From an uncultured Alphaproteobacteria bacterium (GTDB lineage: Bacteria > Pseudomonadota > Alphaproteobacteria > UBA7985 > CAJQQZ01): a DNA stretch of 8,218 nucleotides. The position numbers and the translations under genes were made by a program. The stretch covers positions 1 to 8,218 of the forward strand of contig CAJQQJ010000201.1 in NCBI GenBank assembly GCA_905480445.1, in the 5' to 3' direction. Positions 1 to 4,706 of this stretch are shown here, piece after piece. The stretch's first letter is position 1; each line of letters opens with the position of its first letter. The notes below the pieces were generated by a model. That model had not been told where the DNA came from. It made no database searches and worked only from the letters and a program-made list of their open reading frames with translations.

Positions 1-44
1 AACGGATTAGTCATGTGCTTCTTTCTTGGCTGCGTTTTAACACA

Positions 45-57
45 AAAACAGTGTTTT
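45..57. repeat. 13-bp perfect palindrome in the upstream region
   Basis: AAAACA-G-TGTTTT is an exact 6-1-6 inverted repeat. It lies about 130 bp upstream of the ZIP transporter start. It could be an operator for the ZIP gene or for a gene to the left of the window, but AT-rich palindromes of this length also arise by chance. No function can be assigned from the sequence. Confidence 0.3.
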
Positions 58-158
58 ACACTTAGATCGTTTACGACAGACTTGCACTACCTAGCGACAA
101 AAAGCTGAAACAGCCTTTTTGCTGGCTTTAAGTTAGCGTTCTGTTAGCTTTCGAGTTG

Positions 159-175
159 ATTAGAATGATTCTAAA
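159..175. promoter_or_regulatory. Fur-superfamily / Irr (ICE-type) operator candidate
   Basis: Positions 160-174 form a perfect 7-1-7 palindrome, TTAGAAT-G-ATTCTAA, the architecture of Fur-superfamily operators. The 17-mer at 159-175 matches 16 of 17 positions of the iron control element bound by alphaproteobacterial Irr (TTTAGAAYNRTTCTAAA, consensus from memory). Only the first base differs. It also contains TAGAAT (161-166), a 5/6 match to a -10 box, and its right end abuts the Shine-Dalgarno of the ZIP gene. A protein bound here would therefore probably block transcription initiation. The palindrome is seen directly. The assignment to Irr rather than another Fur-family protein is inferred. 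Confidence 0.6.
161..166 (+). promoter_or_regulatory. Candidate -10 element of the ZIP gene
   Basis: TAGAAT matches the -10 consensus TATAAT at 5 of 6 positions and sits 22 bp before the preferred ATG. No good -35 hexamer is visible at a 15-18 bp distance; the best, TTCTGT at 139-144, is poor. The element lies wholly inside the Irr-like palindrome. Confidence 0.35.
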
Positions 176-188
176 GTAGGTGATCGCT

Positions 189-935
189 ATGTTCTCAGAC
201 TCTGCGAATATCTTTCTTCTGGCCAGCTTGACTGCTGTGGCGACAGGCGTCGGTGCGTTACCATTTCTGTTTTTGAAAGACTTTTCGAAGAGCCAAATGG
301 CGGTCGCAAATGCTGTTGCTGCTGGTTTGATGCTCTCAGCATCTTTTTCGCTCCTGGCAGAAGGCACGAACTTTAGCGCTTGGAAAACTCTTTTCGGTGC
401 GTTGCTGGGTTTGTTGATGGTCGTTGGGGCGCATCGGGTTTTACTGAAACAAAAGGGCGCTAGCTACTCGATTGAGGGGCTGCCTCAGGCAGATTTTAAG
501 AAAATCTTGCTGATTGTTGGCATAATGACCGTACACTCGGCGGCGGAAGGTGTGTCAGTTGGCGTTTCATTTGGTGATACCGTTGAGTTTGGCATTCTAA
601 TCACCCTCGCCATTGCTCTCCATAATATTCCCGAGGGCTTAGCTATCGCGCTGATACTGATACCGAGGGGTATTTCAGTGTGGAAATCAACCGGGTGGGC
701 GGTCTTTACCAGCCTTCCGCAGCCTTTGTTAGCTGTACCAGCCTTCTTGCTAGTGACATTCTTTGAACCCTTTCTGCCGATTGGGCTGGGTTTAGCAGCG
801 GGTGCCATGATCTGGATGACCTTTGAGGAGTTGGTCCCAGAAGCCTTAGAAGACGGTTCTCGTTCGCTTGTTTCTGTCACGATGACGTTGGCGATACTTT
901 CATTCATCCTTTTCCAACTTGTGCTGAATCACTAA
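189..935 (+). CDS. ZIP-family divalent metal transporter
   Basis: This is an inner-membrane protein of 248 residues with about seven to eight hydrophobic segments, as expected for the ZIP (ZupT/GufA-like) family that imports Zn2+, Fe2+ or Mn2+ into the cytoplasm. The metal-site signatures are present. One helix carries H-S-A-A-E-G (His116, Glu120) and the next carries H-N-I-P-E-G (His145, Asn146, Glu149), which correspond to helices 4 and 5 of ZupT. A later helix has F-E-E-L-V-P-E-A (Glu213/Glu214). The loop before His116 is short and lacks the His-rich stretch of many eukaryotic ZIPs. I chose ATG 189 because AGTAGGTG (175-182) is a Shine-Dalgarno 6 nt upstream; the in-frame GTG at 180 overlaps that site. 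The gene stands alone, faces a convergent gene, and has an iron-box-like palindrome over its probable promoter. Metal specificity cannot be read from the sequence. Confidence 0.9.
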   Translation: MFSDSANIFLLASLTAVATGVGALPFLFLKDFSKSQMAVANAVAAGLMLSASFSLLAEGTNFSAWKTLFGALLGLLMVVGAHRVLLKQKGASYSIEGLPQADFKKILLIVGIMTVHSAAEGVSVGVSFGDTVEFGILITLAIALHNIPEGLAIALILIPRGISVWKSTGWAVFTSLPQPLLAVPAFLLVTFFEPFLPIGLGLAAGAMIWMTFEELVPEALEDGSRSLVSVTMTLAILSFILFQLVLNH

Positions 936-953
936 TCCTGAATAGAATCAAAA

Positions 954-1002
954 CGGGCGGATTAAGTCGTTTATGACCCAATCCACCCGCTGTCGACTTT
1001 TT
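954..1002. terminator. Bidirectional intrinsic terminator between convergent genes
   Basis: CGGGCGGATT (954-963) pairs with AATCCACCCG (980-989) with a single C-A mismatch. The 16-nt loop contains a further 3-bp GTC/GAC stem. On the plus strand T5 follows at 998-1002. On the minus strand the stem is followed directly by TTTT. It lies 18 bp past the ZIP stop and 32 bp past the minus-strand gene's stop, so it can serve both genes. Confidence 0.65.
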
Positions 1003-1021
1003 GAATGCGCTAAATTAGCTG

Positions 1022-2344
1022 TTAACGAACGGGAATTTGCCGTTCGTTGATAACCACATGGTGAGAACCGTCTTTAGCGTCGGCCGGTACGTTTGCCACT
1101 CTGATGTAGCGTTCAAACAATACTCTCGTCGGCTGACAGGCGTAATCTGAAGGCGGTAAAGCACCAATCAACGGAATTTGCACCATAGATTTGCCTTTGT
1201 TTTCCCACTGACCAACTGGACCAGGAGCACGGCACGTGCTTTCCAAGCGCCCAATGACGTGGAGGAAGTGTGCTGGCGGATCCATAGGAACAGAGTAGAG
1301 ACGTGCGTGAACAAGCTTTGCTTTGTCACCGGAAGCCACTGGTTGATTTGAGGCCAAAAGGGCGGGGCTGTTATCTCTGATACTGTCGTTGATCAAAGCT
1401 ATTTCATTAGGCGAACCAATGAGGTTGTAACCGTCGCTGCCAGGGGGCTGATACCCATAAGCCAGCGCTGTGACGACCTCAGCTGGTGAAGGCGCCTCAG
1501 AAACCCAATTGCCGGACTGCGTATTCCAAACGTGCTCCTTAACCTTTTGGTCGATTATCCAGTTCGGTGTGTAGTAGCTTTGGATCGTGTAAGAATTCTT
1601 AGGAACGGGCTGCACACTTTCGACGGCTGGTAATTCGGCGTCTGAGAAGGAATTGCCCGTTTGATACTGATAGCTCGTGGACGCGGATTGGCCACCTGAG
1701 TTTGAAGGCTTTTTACCCCAATTGGATTCTAATCTCGGCTGGGACTTACGACGTTTGTTAGACGAAGAGCCGAAGCTAAAGCTTCCCCAGCTCGCAATTT
1801 TTTGCGGCTCAGGCTCTGCTTGACCTTGAGGGTTTCTAACGGGTTGTGGTGCAGGCTGTACGTGGAAGGTGCGCAACGGCTCCTGCGTTACGAATGTGGG
1901 GTCTGGCGGCAAAGGTGCGGCTTTGACTACTGGTAAATCAGGCCAGGACTTTGTCAAATTAGGATCTGGTTGCGCCAAGGAACCGTCATATTGCGGCTTC
2001 GGTGGTACATAAGTTGTGAGGTCCCCAGACGCATGCCACATCTTTGATGGGATGCCTGAATAGGGCCTGCTGTTCTCCACAGTAGGCGCTGTTGCCAAGT
2101 TTTGCGGCTGAGGCACTTGGTAATCGCTCTGTGTTGTTGGCGCAGAAAGATCACTATCAAGGCTCTCGTAAATCGGAGCAGGAGAAGAGCCCGAAGAGTT
2201 CCACAAGTGATCAGGAAGCACAAAATCAGAGCGGTCTGCATTAGCAGCGCTGATGAAAGAGTTAGCTAGGAAAACCGTTGCCACAAGTAACACGGTTTTC
2301 TTGGAGACTGGTAAAGTCTCAAAAGAGAAGAGATTGTTCGTCAT
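1022..2344 (-). CDS. Exported Pro/Ser-rich protein of unknown function
   Basis: I do not recognise this 440-residue protein. It starts with a Sec signal peptide: Lys15-Lys16, a hydrophobic core of about residues 18-33, then A-N-A before Asp37, a typical signal peptidase I site. The mature part is therefore periplasmic or outside the cell. It has a low-complexity Pro/Gln/Ser region (about 37-250) with a basic patch K-R-R-K (about 197-200). A more ordered C-terminal part (about 250-440) carries the only two cysteines of the mature protein (about Cys371 and Cys403), which could form a disulfide. Three similar short motifs occur: H-L-W-N-S-S-G (about 46), K-M-W-H-A-S-G (about 101) and H-V-W-N-T-Q-S-G (about 271). 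The frame is open back to an ATG at 2398, but starting at 2344 puts the signal peptide at the N terminus. Neither start has a clear Shine-Dalgarno. There is no lipobox and no transmembrane segment beyond the signal. Confidence 0.75.
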   Translation of the reverse strand: MTNNLFSFETLPVSKKTVLLVATVFLANSFISAANADRSDFVLPDHLWNSSGSSPAPIYESLDSDLSAPTTQSDYQVPQPQNLATAPTVENSRPYSGIPSKMWHASGDLTTYVPPKPQYDGSLAQPDPNLTKSWPDLPVVKAAPLPPDPTFVTQEPLRTFHVQPAPQPVRNPQGQAEPEPQKIASWGSFSFGSSSNKRRKSQPRLESNWGKKPSNSGGQSASTSYQYQTGNSFSDAELPAVESVQPVPKNSYTIQSYYTPNWIIDQKVKEHVWNTQSGNWVSEAPSPAEVVTALAYGYQPPGSDGYNLIGSPNEIALINDSIRDNSPALLASNQPVASGDKAKLVHARLYSVPMDPPAHFLHVIGRLESTCRAPGPVGQWENKGKSMVQIPLIGALPPSDYACQPTRVLFERYIRVANVPADAKDGSHHVVINERQIPVR

Positions 2345-2409
2345 CAATATAGGCCCAAAATTGTCAGCTGAAATAAGGCTGTCGGTATAAAAATTCATTA
2401 ATTAAAAAT

Positions 2410-2437
2410 AGTTTACAGTGCGCTGACATGACTTCAA
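2410..2437 (-). promoter_or_regulatory. Candidate promoter of the exported-protein gene
   Basis: Read on the minus strand, TTGAAG (2437-2432) and TAAACT (2415-2410) resemble -35 and -10 boxes, each matching 4 of 6 positions, with a 16-bp spacer. Transcription would begin near 2403. That leaves only a few bases before the ATG at 2398 but about 60 nt before the ATG at 2344, which supports the inner start. Confidence 0.3.
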
Positions 2438-2466
2438 GCAGAGTCCGACAATGCAAAGGAGTCGCG

Positions 2467-2520
2467 ATGGAAAAAAGACAAACGCGTTGCAAAATGCAAA
2501 TATCGAATCCTGGTTTCTAG
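2467..2520 (+). CDS. Possible 17-residue leader peptide or small protein
   Basis: ATG 2467 is preceded by AAAGGAG (2455-2461) with a 5-nt spacer, the best Shine-Dalgarno match I see in the window. The frame reads MEKRQTRCKMQISNPGF and stops at TAG 2518-2520. The peptide is basic, with no membrane segment and no run of one amino acid that would mark a classical attenuation leader. It lies about 250 nt upstream of dksA on the same strand. It may be a real small gene, an upstream ORF in a dksA leader, or a chance Shine-Dalgarno/ATG pairing. Confidence 0.25.
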   Translation: MEKRQTRCKMQISNPGF

Positions 2521-2597
2521 CTTCGACCCTATAGTTTTGACGAGGGTTTACCCGAATCACCTGCGCCAATCCTCTGGCTACAATCAGGGACCTCACA

Positions 2598-2622
2598 ATT
2601 GCTACGCTGCTCGCCTAGCAAT
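2598..2622. repeat. Inverted repeat between the mini-ORF and dksA
   Basis: ATTGCTA (2598-2604) and TAGCAAT (2616-2622) are perfect complements with an 11-nt loop, followed on the plus strand by CTTTTCTTT (2629-2637). The hairpin is short and AT-rich, so it is at best a weak terminator or attenuator. Confidence 0.3.
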
Positions 2623-2772
2623 CAGTCACTTTTCTTTGAAAACGTCAGGCCGCCTTTCATTTGCCAATTTTATACTTGACCAACGGCTAAAGTTAGGCTT
2701 GAAGCGCCTTGGAACGAAGCGCGCTAGTGCTAGGTTTATCGAGATCATTTTTGAGTTCGCAAGGTTGTTTTG

Positions 2773-3192
2773 ATGTCATTGCCTACTGTACCTCCTGATT
2801 ATAGCCCAAGCTCAAACGAGCCATTCATGAACCCTGTGCAGCTGGCCTACTTTCAGCAGAAGCTGCAAAAGTGGAAAGATGAACTGCTTGAAAGTTCAAG
2901 CGAGACGATTCATCACCTCAAGGAAGAAAACCTTTCAGCCGCGGAAATGGGTGACCGAGCAACTCTGGAAACGGGGCATGCTTTGGAGCTGCGTACTAAA
3001 GACCGTGTCCGAAAATTGATTTCCAAAATCGACTCAGCAATGCGTCGTATTGAAGACGGCAGTTATGGTTACTGTGAACACACAGATGAGCCCATTGAAT
3101 TGGCACGCCTTGAAGCACGGCCAATTGCAACTATGACCCTAGAGGCGCAAGAAAAGCACGAAAAAATGGAAAAGCTTCACCGGGACGACTAA
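2773..3192 (+). CDS. dksA: RNA polymerase-binding transcription factor DksA
   Basis: DksA binds in the secondary channel of RNA polymerase and, with ppGpp, reprograms promoters during starvation, lowering rRNA transcription. The product has 139 residues, close to the family norm. An N-terminal helical coiled coil (about 20-95) has the tip motif G-D-R-A, keeping the Asp (Asp61) and Ala (Ala63) that act at the polymerase active site in E. coli DksA. The C-terminal zinc-finger region follows with L-E-A-R-P-I-A-T. Of the four zinc-ligand positions only the first is Cys (Cys101); the others are Thr104, Thr122 and Ala125, so it probably does not bind zinc in the usual way. From family memory such degeneracy is common in alphaproteobacteria. 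I chose ATG 2773 because AAGG (2761-2764) lies 8 nt upstream and the protein then begins MSLP; an in-frame TTG directly precedes it. Confidence 0.93.
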   Translation: MSLPTVPPDYSPSSNEPFMNPVQLAYFQQKLQKWKDELLESSSETIHHLKEENLSAAEMGDRATLETGHALELRTKDRVRKLISKIDSAMRRIEDGSYGYCEHTDEPIELARLEARPIATMTLEAQEKHEKMEKLHRDD

Positions 3193-3213
3193 GTTCCGGT
3201 GTTGAGATTTTTT
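3178..3213 (+). terminator. Intrinsic terminator overlapping the dksA stop
   Basis: CACCGGGA (3178-3185) pairs with TTCCGGTG (3194-3201), 8 bp including one G-U, around an 8-nt loop that contains the TAA stop. T6 follows at 3208-3213, six bases after the stem, which is farther than ideal. It would separate dksA from recA, but some read-through is likely. Confidence 0.45.
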
Positions 3214-3241
3214 CGCTCAGTTTCCTATTCTTGAGAATTAA

Positions 3242-3291
3242 TGTACCTATTTTGTTCTCTTTTTCGTTGACATGAGAACAAAATAGGTACA
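3242..3291. promoter_or_regulatory. 18-bp perfect inverted repeat, candidate LexA operator of recA
   Basis: The arms 3242-3259 and 3274-3291 are exact reverse complements separated by 14 bp. Each arm contains a near match to the alphaproteobacterial LexA site GAAC-N7-GAAC / GTTC-N7-GTTC. The right arm has GAAC (3276-3279), N7, GTAC (3287-3290). The left arm has GTAC (3243-3246), N7, GTTC (3254-3257). Each matches 7 of 8 conserved bases. TTGACA lies in the loop, so a bound repressor would cover the promoter. There is no T-tract and the arms are AT-rich, so this is more likely an operator than a terminator. The LexA assignment is inferred. Confidence 0.55.
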
Positions 3292-3293
3292 AA
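3267..3293 (+). promoter_or_regulatory. Candidate recA promoter
   Basis: TTGACA (3267-3272) is a perfect -35 hexamer. The best -10-like hexamer is TACAAA (3288-3293), a 4/6 match with a short 15-bp spacer. It lies in and next to the right arm of the inverted repeat, as expected for an SOS-repressed promoter. The leader to the recA ATG would be about 65-70 nt. Confidence 0.45.
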
Positions 3294-3367
3294 CGTTCGC
3301 TCCTTAAAGCAATCGAATCGAATTTAAATTGCCATCCATTAGTGGCTATGAAATAAGGGAGCGAATT

Positions 3368-4441
3368 ATGGGACAAGCGGATTTAAAGCTGGTTGAGATG
3401 GATAATAGTAATAAAGATAAGGCGCTAGGCGCAGCAATTAGCCAAATTGAAAAGGCCTTTGGTAAAGGCTCTATCATGAAGCTGGGTGCTTCAAATCCGG
3501 CTGTTGAAGCTGAAGTGATTTCCTCGGGAAGTCTGGGATTAGATATTGCACTTGGCATAGGCGGATTGCCAAAGGGACGTATTATTGAGGTTTATGGTCC
3601 GGAAAGCTCTGGTAAAACCACACTCGCGTTGCACGTTATCGCGGAAGCCCAGAAAAGTGGCGGCACTTGCGCTTTCATCGATGCTGAGCATGCTCTCGAT
3701 CCATCTTACGCCAAAAAGCTTGGTGTTAACCTAGATGATCTGCTGATTTCGCAACCAGACACTGGTGAGCAGTCTTTAGAAATCACCGATACCTTGGTGC
3801 GTTCCGGTGCAGTTGACGTTCTCGTCGTTGATTCTGTTGCAGCTTTGGTGCCTCGCGCTGAACTTGAAGGCGACATGGGTGCCTCATTACCTGGTCTCCA
3901 AGCGCGATTGATGAGCCAGGCTCTTAGAAAGCTAACAGGCTCTATTCATAAATCTGGCACAATGGTGATTTTCATCAACCAGCTTCGCATGAAGATTGGT
4001 GTCATGTTTGGAAATCCAGAAACGACCACGGGCGGTAATGCTTTGAAGTTCTATGCTTCAGTACGCCTCGATATCCGCCGTGTTGGTCAGATTAAAGACA
4101 AAGATCAAATCGTTGGTAACCAGACTACGATTAAGGTCGTCAAAAACAAAATGGCGCCTCCTTTCCGCAAAGTTGAACTTGATATCATGTACGGGGAAGG
4201 TGTGTCTAAGTTAGGCGAGATGTTGGACTTAGGTGTTCAGGCAGGTGTGGTTGAGAAATCTGGTTCTTGGTTCTCTGCTTTCGATGAACGTATTGGTCAA
4301 GGTCGAGAAAACGCAAAGAACTATCTTAGGGAAAATCCTGAGATGGCGGATAAGCTCGAAGACACCATTCGTCGTAATGCCGGCCTAGTTGCTGATGCAA
4401 TGCTGGACGGTCCCGGCGACCTAGACGGCGCAGACTCTTGA
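3368..4441 (+). CDS. recA: Recombinase RecA
   Basis: RecA polymerises on single-stranded DNA, catalyses ATP-dependent strand exchange in homologous repair, and promotes LexA self-cleavage to start the SOS response. The product has 357 residues, a normal length. Motifs in order are: Walker A G-P-E-S-S-G-K-T (77-84); D-A-E-H-A-L-D; Walker B L-V-V-D (about 152-155); the L1 region around E-L-E-G-D-M-G; and N-Q-L-R-M-K-I-G followed by the L2 DNA-binding loop G-N-P-E-T-T-T-G-G-N-A-L-K-F-Y. The C-terminal domain ends in an acidic tail (D-L-D-G-A-D-S) as in other RecAs. I chose ATG 3368 because AAGGGAG (3355-3361) lies 6 nt upstream; the frame extends to a TTG at 3329, but those 13 residues are not RecA-like. 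The upstream inverted repeat suggests SOS control. No damage or unusual residues are seen. Confidence 0.98.
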   Translation: MGQADLKLVEMDNSNKDKALGAAISQIEKAFGKGSIMKLGASNPAVEAEVISSGSLGLDIALGIGGLPKGRIIEVYGPESSGKTTLALHVIAEAQKSGGTCAFIDAEHALDPSYAKKLGVNLDDLLISQPDTGEQSLEITDTLVRSGAVDVLVVDSVAALVPRAELEGDMGASLPGLQARLMSQALRKLTGSIHKSGTMVIFINQLRMKIGVMFGNPETTTGGNALKFYASVRLDIRRVGQIKDKDQIVGNQTTIKVVKNKMAPPFRKVELDIMYGEGVSKLGEMLDLGVQAGVVEKSGSWFSAFDERIGQGRENAKNYLRENPEMADKLEDTIRRNAGLVADAMLDGPGDLDGADS

Positions 4442-4474
4442 TTATTCGATTCGAAGACCTAATTAGAAGGTGAT

Positions 4475-4527
4475 TCAGAAAGATTTGTTTTCTGACTCCA
4501 CAAGAGGCTTGCTCTCGTTAGAGTCAG
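4475..4527 (+). other. Competing hairpins in the recA-alaS spacer
   Basis: TCAGAAA (4475-4481) can pair with TTTCTGA (4489-4495), both perfect over 7 bp. CTGACTC (4492-4498) can instead pair with GAGTCAG (4521-4527), also perfect over 7 bp with an inner AGAG/CTCT stem (4503-4506, 4512-4515). The two pairings share CTGA (4492-4495), so only one can form at a time. This could be recA 3'-end structure, part of a small RNA, or a leader switch. No promoter for a separate RNA is visible. Confidence 0.3.
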
Positions 4528-4581
4528 TTTCTTAAACCCTGAAAACCGCAGTTTTTAATGACGGTTGTCGGCTCAAATTTG

Positions 4582-4615
4582 AAGCGGCGAGGCCTTTTGG
4601 CTTTGCCGCTTTTTT
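4582..4615 (+). terminator. Strong intrinsic terminator between recA and alaS
   Basis: The arms 4582-4594 and 4599-4611 pair over 13 bp with two G-U pairs around a TTTT loop. They are followed by a T run ending at 4615. The stem has a GC-rich AAGCGGC/GCCGCTT base. This is the clearest terminator in the window. It lies 140 bp past the recA stop, so it ends recA or a transcript from the spacer, and alaS must then use a promoter between about 4616 and 4706. Confidence 0.85.
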
Positions 4616-4706
4616 AATGCCCATAGCTTGGCTAGACACTTGCTGGAAAGACCGTTAAAACAAGGCTCTTTTCAAACGAAATCTTCACATGTAAGGCCTA
4701 ATTCCA

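Larger units (their letters stand above)
2345..2772. other. Long intergenic region upstream of dksA
   Basis: This is about 430 bp between the preferred starts of the divergent exported-protein gene and dksA. It contains a minus-strand promoter candidate, a 17-codon plus-strand mini-ORF with a strong Shine-Dalgarno (2455-2520), and a 5-3-5 palindrome TTGCA-AAA-TGCAA (2487-2499). It also has a TATAGT -10-like hexamer (2530-2535, no good -35) and a 7-bp inverted repeat (2598-2622). TTGACC at 2676-2681 is a possible -35 for dksA but has no convincing -10. Longer open frames here (2537-2773 on plus, 2402-2596 on minus) lack Shine-Dalgarno sites and recognisable protein features. Confidence 0.5.

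Noticed and set aside
1..14. Possible start of a divergent minus-strand gene (ATG at 14, reading M-T-N-P) with purine-rich AAGAAAG upstream.
   Set aside because: Only four codons are visible and the Shine-Dalgarno is weak, so a gene cannot be supported from the window.
485..907. A 140-codon minus-strand open frame opposite the ZIP gene.
   Set aside because: It lies antisense to the metal-binding helices of the transporter. Its composition is that of an antisense shadow and no start signal is seen.
2402..2596. A 64-codon minus-strand open frame just upstream of the exported-protein gene.
   Set aside because: No Shine-Dalgarno or protein signature is visible, and it covers the candidate promoter of the downstream gene.
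2537..2773. A 78-codon plus-strand open frame ending in TGA that overlaps the dksA ATG (TGATG).
   Set aside because: The overlap looks like translational coupling, but the frame has no Shine-Dalgarno at its start, no recognisable domain, and runs through a region with hairpins and promoter-like elements. It is more likely a chance frame.
3227..3238. ATTCT-TG-AGAAT palindrome upstream of the recA inverted repeat.
   Set aside because: It is short and AT-rich, matches no operator I can name, and is easily due to chance beside the much stronger 18-bp repeat.
3254..3269. A possible canonical GTTC-N7-GTTC LexA box across the recA -35 region.
   Set aside because: The spacing is N8 and the second half reads GTTG, so it does not match the site; only the two GAAC/GTAC arms are reported.
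3329..3367. An upstream TTG start that would lengthen RecA by 13 residues.
   Set aside because: The added residues do not look like RecA and would place the strong AAGGGAG Shine-Dalgarno inside the gene; ATG 3368 fits better.
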